IMG/VR virus record: IMGVR_UViG_3300033150_000997
Span: 1-29,675 of that record
DNA: 29,675 nucleotides
Origin: a virus
Reading direction: 5' to 3' (one strand)
The notes below the pieces were generated by a model, which saw nothing but the letters and a program-made list of their open reading frames with translations, was not told where the DNA came from and did no database searches. The position numbers and the translations under genes were made by a program. Below, one piece after another: positions 5,538-12,472 of the stretch (within the stretch, counting starts at the first letter, position 1; every line of letters starts with the position of its first letter).

Positions 5538-6777
5538 CGCTATAGAGCGCTTCAGCACAAGAATGCTTGGACCAGCGCCGATGCAGGAGAAGCTGAAGTC
5601 AGTGTCGGCTTCAACAGGCAAGGGGTTATATAGCCGTGGCTATGGGCAGCAGCCTAGAAGTATCAGAGGATACTATGACTGGTATAACTCAGACGGCGCC
5701 GTGTACGCTGGGATTAACAGTATAACAGAGATGGCGGTTGGTAACGGCTTCGAGACAGCGTTACCGGGGCTTGCCCCGAGTGACATGGAGGATGAGGATA
5801 GCCCTGAGAAGAAGCTGGTTGACGAGTTTAACGAGTATATAAACGCTGATGATTTGAACGCGAATATATGTCGTAACGTCTTGATCGCTGGGTATTGTCC
5901 GGTTGAGGTGAAGATGAATAAATACCCTAGCAGATGTGAGGTTGGTATTATTCACCCTAAGACAGTTGTCCACATTGAGATAGGTGGAGCAGAGTACCAT
6001 GGCATCAAGTATATTATCCAGAAGGTTGGGCATAATAAAGCTAAAATCATGGGGCGGAACCTAGCGTGGTTCGACCATAACGCCATCGGTAACGATAAAC
6101 GTGGGACAAGCATAATTAAACCAGTGGAAACACTACTATCAACGAAGCTTAACACGATAAACCAGATAGAGAAAATCATAGATAAACGCCTAGCACCAAT
6201 GATAATCTGGAAAAGCACACGCAACATAGAATCATTAAAAGAAGCAGTCACAGGGATAAAACCAGACGAAGACATCTTCCTCGGAAACCTAACACAGGAA
6301 GAGCTAAAAGACATCGCCCAACCAATCGACATAGGTGAAAGCGGGAAACTATGGGAATACATAGAGTACATAGATCGCCTCATATATAAGAGTCTATTCA
6401 CAGGCGACCTTGACTACTGGCGCCAAGCAACACAGGCATCAGCGACTATACTACAGGAACTAGTAGACTACAACGTAAGAGGAATAAGGAGAAGCATAAA
6501 AAGGGGAAACGAGGCAGGGTTCTACGCGAGGCTGATGAAGCTAAACGGATACAAAACCGTGCCACGTGTAAACTGGACAACGGAGAACGCGAAGTTCCGA
6601 GGAATACAGCTAGAACGATTCCTGCAGACAGGGGTAAACGCTGGATTCGTACAGCTACCGCAATACTACGAGATACTGCAGAGAAGCGGACTCGACCTAC
6701 ACCCACCTGACAAACCAATGCTCCCACCTCAACCAGTAAACCCAATCATAAAGAAAACACCAGACATAGAGAAATAG
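5512..6777 (+). CDS. Portal protein
   Basis: This 421-residue protein follows terL by about 500 nt and precedes the protease and capsid genes, which is the usual portal position. The N-terminal region has a phage-portal-like pattern (YYDWYNSDGAVYAGINSITE around residues 52-71), a middle domain with KIMGRNLAWFDHNAIG, and a long helical C-terminal half with LIYKSLFTGDL. The length fits the 400-500 residue norm. Portals form the dodecameric vertex ring through which DNA enters. ATG 5512 overlaps the previous gene. Codon use changes inside the gene near 6080, from GAG/GTT/CGT-rich to GAA/ATA/ACA-rich. The Pro-rich C-terminus ends with KKTPDIEK. Confidence 0.82.
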   Translation: MSSTNRFINAIERFSTRMLGPAPMQEKLKSVSASTGKGLYSRGYGQQPRSIRGYYDWYNSDGAVYAGINSITEMAVGNGFETALPGLAPSDMEDEDSPEKKLVDEFNEYINADDLNANICRNVLIAGYCPVEVKMNKYPSRCEVGIIHPKTVVHIEIGGAEYHGIKYIIQKVGHNKAKIMGRNLAWFDHNAIGNDKRGTSIIKPVETLLSTKLNTINQIEKIIDKRLAPMIIWKSTRNIESLKEAVTGIKPDEDIFLGNLTQEELKDIAQPIDIGESGKLWEYIEYIDRLIYKSLFTGDLDYWRQATQASATILQELVDYNVRGIRRSIKRGNEAGFYARLMKLNGYKTVPRVNWTTENAKFRGIQLERFLQTGVNAGFVQLPQYYEILQRSGLDLHPPDKPMLPPQPVNPIIKKTPDIEK

Positions 6778-6794
6778 AAAGGAGAAAAAAGAGT

Positions 6795-7367
6795 TTGAAG
6801 ATAGCAGCAGTTATACTCACATTAAACGAGCAAAAACATATAAAAGACTGCATAAAACACCATGGACCACACGTAGACTACGTTATAGTAGTAGACGGCG
6901 GAAGCACAGACGGGACGCTTGAAATAGCGAACATATTAGCTGACAGAGTGGAGCAGAGGCCTAAGATAACGGACTTCGGTGAGGAACGGCAATACGCTTG
7001 GGGACTCGTGCCTGAGGACACCGAGTGGACGCTGTTCATAGACGCTGATGAACGATTCCACGACCTGCTTCTCCCGAACATAGAGGAGATAATAACAGGC
7101 GTCGTGGAACAGTACCCTGAGACGATAGCGTTCAGGTTCCCACGAGCCAATCTACCGAAGTGCAGCGACTACCCTGACTACCAGACACGTTTACTGAAGA
7201 ACAACGAGAACATAGTATGGGTGAATAAAGTAGACGAGGTGCCGACGCTGGACGGTGAACTACTGGATGGGATACCGGGGAAATGTATGACGGTGCTCGA
7301 TAAACCGATATGGCACTTCATGGAGAAGCGTCCACGCTGGTACCGAGAAGGTAGAGCAGATAACTAA
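6795..7367 (+). CDS. GT2-family glycosyltransferase (GT-A fold)
   Basis: The TTG start at 6795 gives 190 residues. The N-terminus IAAVILTLNEQKHIKDCI, the nucleotide-binding VVDGGSTDGTLEIA (about residues 32-45) and the metal-binding DADE (about 83-86) are hallmarks of GT2 enzymes that transfer a sugar from a nucleotide donor. The C-terminal acceptor part is short (W-H-F-M-E-K-R near the end), so it is smaller than the typical 230-300 residues and lacks membrane helices, implying a soluble enzyme. It lies between the portal gene and accessory structural genes, away from the main glycan cassette. It probably modifies a virion component, though the target is not visible. Confidence 0.88.
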   Translation: MKIAAVILTLNEQKHIKDCIKHHGPHVDYVIVVDGGSTDGTLEIANILADRVEQRPKITDFGEERQYAWGLVPEDTEWTLFIDADERFHDLLLPNIEEIITGVVEQYPETIAFRFPRANLPKCSDYPDYQTRLLKNNENIVWVNKVDEVPTLDGELLDGIPGKCMTVLDKPIWHFMEKRPRWYREGRADN

Positions 7368-7382
7368 AAAAAGGTGAATAAA

Positions 7383-7532
7383 ATGAGTGACAGAGGAATA
7401 CCTAGAAGAGACGGATCAGGCAGAGGCGTAAGGGCGAACCGTGGACGAGGCGGATGCACAATAACACGTCTAAATAGTTATAGACTGAATAACCGCAGAC
7501 CGCGCCGAGGCTGGCGTGAAATAAAACCATAG
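7383..7532 (+). CDS. 49-residue Arg/Gly-rich microprotein
   Basis: ATG at 7383 follows AAAGGTGAATAAA, a good ribosome site. The product begins MSDRGIPRRDGSGRGVRANR, continues GRGGC, then a polar middle and an Arg-rich end (RPRRGWREIKP). Roughly a quarter of the residues are Arg, and Gly is also abundant. The 'PRRDGSGRG...RGRGGC' pattern resembles short proteins of the DUF5320 type seen in prokaryotes and phages, although that likeness is from memory. It could bind nucleic acid or be a virion DNA-associated peptide. There is no direct evidence of function. Confidence 0.55.
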   Translation: MSDRGIPRRDGSGRGVRANRGRGGCTITRLNSYRLNNRRPRRGWREIKP

Positions 7533-7542
7533 CGGCGACTAT

Positions 7543-7692
7543 ATGAACATTAAAGAACTGGCTGACACAATCGTAACAACCTTCGCGTCACACGGTGTGC
7601 CGAAGGGAAACATGTCAGGGACGCAGCCAGATAACAGGGAGAACATTCAACGGACTAACGATATAATAATATGGGCGTTTAAAAACAAGTGA
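7543..7692 (+). CDS. 49-residue protein related to the N-terminus of its downstream neighbour
   Basis: ATG at 7543 to TGA at 7690-7692. The N-terminal half MNIKELADTIVTTFASHGVP is helical. The C-terminal half has QPDNRENIQRTNDIIIWAF, which matches the first residues of the next gene (RPENRENLQSLQDTIVWAA). The DNA is also similar there (CCAGATAACAGGGAGAACAT against CCAGAAAACAGGGAAAACCT). The gene ends 6 nt before its neighbour begins. It probably arose by partial duplication, or both carry a shared interaction motif. No known family. Confidence 0.55.
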   Translation: MNIKELADTIVTTFASHGVPKGNMSGTQPDNRENIQRTNDIIIWAFKNK

Positions 7693-7698
7693 TCAAAC

Positions 7699-8274
7699 AT
7701 GAGTAGACCAGAAAACAGGGAAAACCTACAGAGCCTTCAAGATACAATAGTCTGGGCTGCGTCAGAGTACGGCGTAGCAACTGGGACAGTTACGGAGAAC
7801 ATCGACGTAACGTCGCTCGGTAAGAACCCCACAAACCCACCGGTAGAAGGCTTCATCGACAACGTGTACGTGATGATATTCACCGTCGGAACAGATAAGG
7901 TTCATAAAAACCTATTTAAGCCATCAACCTACCAAGGAACAGATGGGCTGAAGTTCTGCTACGTCTGGACTAATGACGGTGGGGTTGATGATGAGGATAC
8001 AAACGTGAAGGGGCAGATAACATACAAAACAACCACAATAGGTGAATCATTATCTGGAAACACTGGCACGTTAAGCGTTGAGGACACATACACTAGCGCC
8101 GCCGGTTACATCGAGCATAAAAGCGGGCAAATGACTATACCGCACGCAGACCTCGTTGACAAGGAATGCATCTTCATCCAGTTCAGCTTCGAGACACCGT
8201 CGGGGGCTGCGTTAACCTGTGAGCCGCGGCTCATAGGAATATGTATATCATATGAGGGGAGAACCCTCGCTTAG
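7699..8274 (+). CDS. Beta-rich putative virion protein (191 aa)
   Basis: ATG at 7699. The N-terminus carries the PENRENLQ...D.IVWA motif shared with the preceding 49-residue protein. The rest is rich in Thr, Gly, Val and aromatic residues, alternating in beta-strand fashion (FIDNVYVMIFTVGTD, QITYKTTTIGESLSG, ECIFIQFSFETPSGA). There is no signal peptide or membrane helix. The position between portal and protease genes and the beta-rich composition suggest a minor capsid, decoration or spike protein. That is inference; no family signature was recognised. Confidence 0.6.
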   Translation: MSRPENRENLQSLQDTIVWAASEYGVATGTVTENIDVTSLGKNPTNPPVEGFIDNVYVMIFTVGTDKVHKNLFKPSTYQGTDGLKFCYVWTNDGGVDDEDTNVKGQITYKTTTIGESLSGNTGTLSVEDTYTSAAGYIEHKSGQMTIPHADLVDKECIFIQFSFETPSGAALTCEPRLIGICISYEGRTLA

Positions 8275-8288
8275 AGAGGAAAACAGTG

Positions 8289-8804
8289 ATGAGTGAAGAA
8301 AACGTTAACTGCCCATACCTAATATATAAGACGAGTAAAAGCTGTGTATCATGCACAGGGTATCGTTGTACTAGCGCTGGGCGAGAGAAGAAAATAGATG
8401 AGAAACAGTTAGATACATGCAGAGACATCAACGAGTACGTGCTATGCACACGCTACATAGAGACACTGCCAAAGCAACTAGAAGAAGCTGAGCCTTACGA
8501 GGAAGAGCCGGCACCTGAACCAGAAACATCCCCCCAAACACTAGTACCTGCAACGGAAACAATAGAAGAACCTATAACCCCAGCGGTGAAACCAAACACA
8601 CCATGCGGATGTGGACACCCAGATGTACGCGAAAGCAGTTGCCCATACCAAGGACCACCACCAGAGGGAGCTAGTAGCTGTCTAGGAATATGGTGCTACG
8701 CCGCCAACAAGAACATACGGGTGGATAAGAACTGCGTGAACCATGAAATCTGCACAGTGTTCCTGATGAATAAATACAAGGGGGTGCCATACTATAACGC
8801 TTAA
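8289..8804 (+). CDS. Protein with two duplicated Cys-rich domains
   Basis: ATG at 8289 (GTG at 8286 is in frame) follows a GAGAGG site. The 171-residue protein has an N-terminal Cys domain (NCPYLIYKTSKSCVSC, then CTSAGREKKI, then later C at DTC and LC) and a C-terminal domain of the same plan (SCPYQGPPPEGASSC, then CYAANKNIRVDKNC, EICTVFL). The two are joined by an acidic Pro-rich linker (EEEPAPEPETSP). Both share CPY, C, C, K/R-x-I and C, C, which suggests two metal sites from an internal duplication. It lies between the beta-rich protein and the prohead protease. An assembly role is likely but not shown. Confidence 0.6.
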   Translation: MSEENVNCPYLIYKTSKSCVSCTGYRCTSAGREKKIDEKQLDTCRDINEYVLCTRYIETLPKQLEEAEPYEEEPAPEPETSPQTLVPATETIEEPITPAVKPNTPCGCGHPDVRESSCPYQGPPPEGASSCLGIWCYAANKNIRVDKNCVNHEICTVFLMNKYKGVPYYNA

Positions 8805-8811
8805 CGAACCA

Positions 8812-10566
8812 ATGCACCCAGACTTCGCCGCGATATACAGGAAATTCATTAAACAATACGGCAAAGAGAAGGGGAAAAAATACTACTACGCGTGGCTGAA
8901 TAAACACAACCTCGACGACACGAAACCATATAGAAACAGCGACCAATTACAGGAATGCACCACAGGACTCTGCGAATCATTCAGATGGATAGATGAACCG
9001 TTAATGCAGTTCTATAAACACGAAGAAGACGCAACACTATGGAAAACAGTCGCCCTAACAGCGAACGTGTCACAGAACAACAACGACTACTCGGCTAACA
9101 TGGATGAGTTCAGAAACACAGCGTCAAGCCTAAGCTGGCGACCCCTCAACTGGAACCATGACCACAGCCTACAGCTACCGTTCCCAGAGAACCGCACAGA
9201 GCTTGCACGATACGAGGATAACGCTGTTGAGACAATCATAAGAATAGATAACAATCAACGTCACTACGAGACAGGTAAACTCGTAAACGACATGATAAAG
9301 GATGGAGACATACTTCACGTATCCATAGAGGGTACACCACGTGGAGCAGAGAAAACAGAACACGGGGTAGCACCACGGTACTGGCATTTCACTGGATTAG
9401 CATTACTGGAGAAAGACGTAACCCTACCGGGTGATCCGTTAACACGGATTGAGCCATTGTTCCTCAACGAGTCAATGGGGCGAACCCTAGTAGAGTCGCT
9501 AATGGAGAATGGGAGGGAAGAAGAAGATATGACAGAGAATAAACAGAAGAAAAAAGACGAGGATACACCAGACCCGTTAGCGAATCTAAGCGAAGAATAC
9601 ACTGGGGTAAACGGTATCGACCAATGCGGTCAATGCAGATACTTCATAGACTTAGAGAACACAACAGTAAAGATAACGGACGTAGGTGAACAAGACTCCT
9701 CAGTCATAACCAGAACAAGCGGAGGAATAGGTGCAGGAGTAGGAATCTGTCAAGTAGCAACACAGCTAGAGGGTAAAACCAAATACGTTCGCAAGAACGA
9801 CGCTGTATGCACAGACGGTAGACCCCGAGACGCGCCAACCGACGCAGATCGAATAAAAGAGGAAAAAACCTTGGAAGAAATAGAGAAAGAAACCATGAAG
9901 AATGACTACGAGAAACAGTTGAATGAAAAAGAGATACTTCTATTCGAGGAGACTAAGAAAGCTAACAGTGAACGTGAAGAGAAGCTGAAGGCACTTGGAC
10001 GAGTATCTGAACAGGCAAACACTCTGAAGAAGAAGGAAGCAGAGATAGCTAACCTAACCGCTGAGAACACTCGGCTTAAAAACGAGAGAGCAGAGCTACG
10101 GGTTGAACTCGATAAACTCAGAGAAGAAATCAGCGGATTAAAGGTGAAGATAGACGCCAAAGACGCTGACATAAAACACTATAAAGATAGATACGATTCC
10201 TACGAGAGAACACATAGAGAACTCTCAAACGAAGTAATAATGCTGAAAGAACAATTATCAAAAACAATCGCACAGAAAAACGAGGAATCAAACAACAGAG
10301 CAGAGGCAAACCAGCGCGCACGAAACGCTGAAGAGGAGAGAGCAAGATACGCGGTTGAAAACGCCGCGTTAACAGAGAAAGTCTCAACGCTACAACGGGA
10401 AATCTATGATAGCGCAAAACTCAGGGCGGAGACAAGCAAAGCACAGATGAGGGACTACCAGAAACTACAGGAAGCACTAGAGGATAACAAACGATACATC
10501 GAAGAGATACGCGTCCTTAAACAGAGGATAAACAAACGCCCAAGCAAAATAAAGGTAAAAGGATGA
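8812..10566 (+). CDS. Prohead protease fused to Cys-cluster and coiled-coil scaffold
   Basis: This 584-residue protein has four parts. Residues 1-40 resemble a phage head module (FIKQYGKEKGKKYYYAWLN). Residues about 55-220 look like an HK97-type serine protease, with candidate catalytic H116/H118 (NWNHDHSLQLPF) and S171 (LHVSIEGTPRG). Residues 265-340 contain C272, C275, C313 and C333, a probable metal cluster. Residues about 345-575 form a long charged coiled coil, as in delta-domains and scaffolds. The gene sits upstream of the capsid genes, where maturation proteases are usual. ATG 8812 lacks a close ribosome site; ATA at 8794, 7 nt after GGGGTG, is an in-frame alternative. An internal start at 9529 may give free scaffold. 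Confidence 0.75.
   Translation: MHPDFAAIYRKFIKQYGKEKGKKYYYAWLNKHNLDDTKPYRNSDQLQECTTGLCESFRWIDEPLMQFYKHEEDATLWKTVALTANVSQNNNDYSANMDEFRNTASSLSWRPLNWNHDHSLQLPFPENRTELARYEDNAVETIIRIDNNQRHYETGKLVNDMIKDGDILHVSIEGTPRGAEKTEHGVAPRYWHFTGLALLEKDVTLPGDPLTRIEPLFLNESMGRTLVESLMENGREEEDMTENKQKKKDEDTPDPLANLSEEYTGVNGIDQCGQCRYFIDLENTTVKITDVGEQDSSVITRTSGGIGAGVGICQVATQLEGKTKYVRKNDAVCTDGRPRDAPTDADRIKEEKTLEEIEKETMKNDYEKQLNEKEILLFEETKKANSEREEKLKALGRVSEQANTLKKKEAEIANLTAENTRLKNERAELRVELDKLREEISGLKVKIDAKDADIKHYKDRYDSYERTHRELSNEVIMLKEQLSKTIAQKNEESNNRAEANQRARNAEEERARYAVENAALTEKVSTLQREIYDSAKLRAETSKAQMRDYQKLQEALEDNKRYIEEIRVLKQRINKRPSKIKVKG
9511..9531 (+). promoter_or_regulatory. Possible internal ribosome site and start for a nested scaffold
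   Basis: GGGAGG at 9511-9516 lies 12 nt before an in-frame ATG at 9529 (codon 240 of the protease-scaffold gene), exactly between the protease domain and the Cys/coiled-coil part. Initiation here would give a 345-residue scaffold, analogous to the lambda C/Nu3 arrangement. Confidence 0.4.
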
Positions 10567-10583
10567 CAGGAGGAAAATAAACA

Positions 10584-11003
10584 ATGGCAGACCCAACCAC
10601 AGCAATAGAAGGACTCGTAGCAGAGCTAAGCATCGGCGGAACCCTAATAAGCCTACTGACTGGAATAAGCCTCAGCGGAGACAGATCACAGACCCCATGG
10701 AGACCCATGGGCGAATACGACGCAACACAGATACTTAAAGGACGACGCAACTTCGAGGGAACAGCCGAAAAAGCATACGTATGCGGAGACTGGCTTGACC
10801 TATTCCTAAATAACTGCACAGACTACGCGGCTACAATCTACCCACGTGGACAAACCATATGCCCCGGAACAATAGCGGCATGCGGAACCATAGCGGGAAG
10901 CATCGCCATAAAGAGTTGGCGGCTAAGCGGAATGGAAAAGGAGTCAGAGGCAGCGGTTTTAGCGGAAATCACCTTCGACGTCTACTCTGTAACCACACCC
11001 TAA
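10584..11003 (+). CDS. Probable major tail tube protein
   Basis: ATG at 10584 is preceded by a strong AGGAGG and a 15-nt leader identical to that of the major capsid gene, implying high expression. The 139-residue product begins MADPTTAIEGLVAELSIGG, has LKGRRNFEGTAEKAYV around residues 49-64, YAATIYPRGQTICPG, and ends with SWRLSGMEKESEAAVL and EITFDVYS. The pattern of a beta-sandwich with '.G......F.GT...Y' and a terminal 'S.....E...E..F' strand resembles siphovirus tail tube proteins. It lies before rather than after the capsid gene, where a decoration protein would also fit. No other tail tube candidate is seen near the neck genes, which supports this call. Confidence 0.5.
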   Translation: MADPTTAIEGLVAELSIGGTLISLLTGISLSGDRSQTPWRPMGEYDATQILKGRRNFEGTAEKAYVCGDWLDLFLNNCTDYAATIYPRGQTICPGTIAACGTIAGSIAIKSWRLSGMEKESEAAVLAEITFDVYSVTTP

Positions 11004-11044
11004 GCGTAGCATAACTTACACCTATACGTGAAACCTAACCCACG

Positions 11045-11050
11045 TTTTTT
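11045..11050 (+). terminator. T-run terminator candidate before the capsid gene
   Basis: Six T (CACGTTTTTTCAT) lie 42 nt after the stop of the tail-tube-like gene and ahead of a TATA box. This suits an archaeal T-run terminator isolating the capsid gene's own transcription. Confidence 0.35.
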
Positions 11051-11065
11051 CATACTCCAAAAGAG

Positions 11066-11086
11066 ACCGCAAAGTATGGCTGCGGT
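11066..11086. repeat. Inverted repeat ACCGCA-N9-TGCGGT
   Basis: Perfect 6-bp arms (11066-11071 and 11081-11086) with a 9-nt spacer lie about 47 nt upstream of the capsid TATA box. It could be an operator or an RNA hairpin with the adjacent T-run. The role is not shown. Confidence 0.4.
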
Positions 11087-11132
11087 ATACAAATTATGGC
11101 ATATAGACAGACTAGAAACGGGAAACGTTGTC

Positions 11133-11138
11133 TATAAA
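11133..11138 (+). promoter_or_regulatory. Candidate TATA box of the major capsid gene
   Basis: TATAAA, about 35 nt before the ATG at 11173, lies in a 169-nt gap following a T-run. The spacing suits a short-leader archaeal transcript, although transcription starting about 25 nt downstream would begin inside the 11148-11162 hairpin. Confidence 0.45.
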
Positions 11139-11147
11139 CTCAGCCCA

Positions 11148-11162
11148 CCTCCAAAAAGGAGG
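11148..11162 (+). promoter_or_regulatory. RBS of capsid gene inside CCTCC-A5-GGAGG hairpin
   Basis: The GGAGG site (11158-11162), 10 nt from the ATG, is the 3' arm of a perfect 5-bp hairpin with CCTCC (11148-11152) and an AAAAA loop. On a longer read-through transcript the site would be masked. On a transcript from the nearby TATA box the 5' arm could be missing and the site free. Confidence 0.5.
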
Positions 11163-11172
11163 AAAATAAACT

Positions 11173-12321
11173 ATGAGCGAAACAATCGTAGAACTAGACC
11201 TAAGCGACTTCAAGAAAGAGATGCGTGACAACATGGCGGAGCATTTCCGAAGCCTAGAAGAAAAACTAGTGCCAAGGGAAACACTTGACAGCATAAACGA
11301 GGCTATAAACCAGCCTAAACCACAGCCATTCGACTACACGATAGGAGTAGACAAACTACTTCACACCGTGCACAGAAAAATCGGCATAGATGACTACAAG
11401 TACAGACTCGACGGCAAAGACGTCGAAGACATAGCCATCACGTCAATGAATGAAGCGTTAAAGGAAACAGAGTACTCGTTAACAGAGGCAATCGGATCAC
11501 TAAACCCAGACTGCTGCATCCCAGAGATATGGGCAGACAAAGTTGAAAGAGACCACGTCTACCCCGGAAGCGTGTTCCTCGGAGCATGGTTCATGAACTG
11601 GTATGACGACATACAGGGAAGACCCGGAGACAAAGTGCATATATGCAGGGTAGGACCAGCAGTATGCACAGACCTCGCATGTGAAGAACCTACAACCGCA
11701 GCGGCTACATTAGAGTGTCCATACATCACCCTTGAGCATGACACATGTGCATATTATATATGCCGTGAGGACATCGAGGACGTGCAGTATGGACTAGTAG
11801 ACGCGTTGAACGAGGGACTCGGAGCATGCCTAGCGGTATGCGTTGACAACTACTTCTTTAACGTAGCTCTCAGCTGCACTAACGGCGGAACACTGTCAAG
11901 CGCAGGCGCCATGACTGGAAGCCTCATCCTAGAGGCTATGGGCTCGATGATGGCTGGTACATACACCCCGGCTAAAATCATCATGCACCCAGTAGTCTGG
12001 ACGTCGCTAATGCAGGACACGAACTTCACCTATGCTAACCGTTTCGGCGCACGAGACGTTATCAGCGGCGGAAGACTTGAACAAGCATACGGACTAGAGA
12101 TCAGCGTAACCCCGAAGGGGACTCTGCACGTCGGTGGCGGAACCTACAGGACTCTCCTACTAGCTAAGGGAGCCTTGGCGGGAGCCATTAAACACGGCGT
12201 AACCATTGAGACAGAGTACAGCCCACGCCTACAGAAGCGCTGGGTTATAGCGGACATCCGCTACGGCGGAGTATGCCTGCACCCTGACGGCATCTACTGG
12301 ATACAAAGCGTAGAGGCTTAA
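11173..12321 (+). CDS. Major capsid protein (HK97 fold), Cys-rich
   Basis: This 382-residue protein follows the protease-scaffold gene. A charged helical N-terminus (about residues 5-45) precedes a domain with DYTIGVDKLLHTVHRKIG. The later part has the HK97-like stretch YTPAKIIMHPVVWTSLMQD, RFGARDVISGGRLEQAYG and LLLAKGALAGAIKHGVTIE, then the E-x-S strand and terminal beta-strands (SPRLQKRW...DIRYGG). The order and length are typical of capsid subunits. Unusually it has 12 Cys (CC in NPDCC, CRVGPAVC, CAYYIC, ACLAVC and others), which could make disulfides or bind metal. It appears to have its own promoter, and a T-run follows. No N-terminal protease site can be called by eye. Confidence 0.85.
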   Translation: MSETIVELDLSDFKKEMRDNMAEHFRSLEEKLVPRETLDSINEAINQPKPQPFDYTIGVDKLLHTVHRKIGIDDYKYRLDGKDVEDIAITSMNEALKETEYSLTEAIGSLNPDCCIPEIWADKVERDHVYPGSVFLGAWFMNWYDDIQGRPGDKVHICRVGPAVCTDLACEEPTTAAATLECPYITLEHDTCAYYICREDIEDVQYGLVDALNEGLGACLAVCVDNYFFNVALSCTNGGTLSSAGAMTGSLILEAMGSMMAGTYTPAKIIMHPVVWTSLMQDTNFTYANRFGARDVISGGRLEQAYGLEISVTPKGTLHVGGGTYRTLLLAKGALAGAIKHGVTIETEYSPRLQKRWVIADIRYGGVCLHPDGIYWIQSVEA

Positions 12322-12360
12322 ACGCCTAACGCGTAGTCCCCGTAGAGTATTAGCACCCCA

Positions 12361-12367
12361 TTTTTTT
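12361..12367 (+). terminator. T7 terminator downstream of the capsid gene
   Basis: CCCCATTTTTTT lies 40 nt after the capsid stop and before the next TATA box, which is the expected place for an archaeal T-rich terminator. Confidence 0.5.
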
Positions 12368-12379
12368 AACCAGTTAAAC

Positions 12380-12395
12380 CCATAGAAGCCTATGG
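12380..12395. repeat. Palindrome CCATAG-AAGC-CTATGG upstream of cassette promoter
   Basis: Perfect 6-bp arms with a 4-nt spacer end 12 nt before the TTTATATA box. The geometry fits an operator for an activator or repressor of the glycan cassette, or alternatively a terminator hairpin on the 3' side of the T7. Confidence 0.4.
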
Positions 12396-12407
12396 TGAAT
12401 AGATACG

Positions 12408-12415
12408 TTTATATA
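12408..12415 (+). promoter_or_regulatory. TATA box of the glycan cassette (TTTATATA)
   Basis: TTTATATA matches the archaeal TATA consensus. It sits in a gene-free gap of 151 nt, 58 nt before the TTG of the first cassette gene, leaving a leader of about 35 nt that contains GTGGAG. Confidence 0.6.
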
Positions 12416-12472
12416 CATCTATTCTATATATCATTATTAACATCAACACGTCTAGCGTGGAGAATATAGGAT

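Noticed and set aside
11028-11228. GTG-initiated 66-residue + strand frame between the tail-tube-like and capsid genes
   Set aside because: It lacks a close ribosome site, runs 56 nt into the capsid gene in another frame and crosses promoter-like elements, so it reads as a chance frame.
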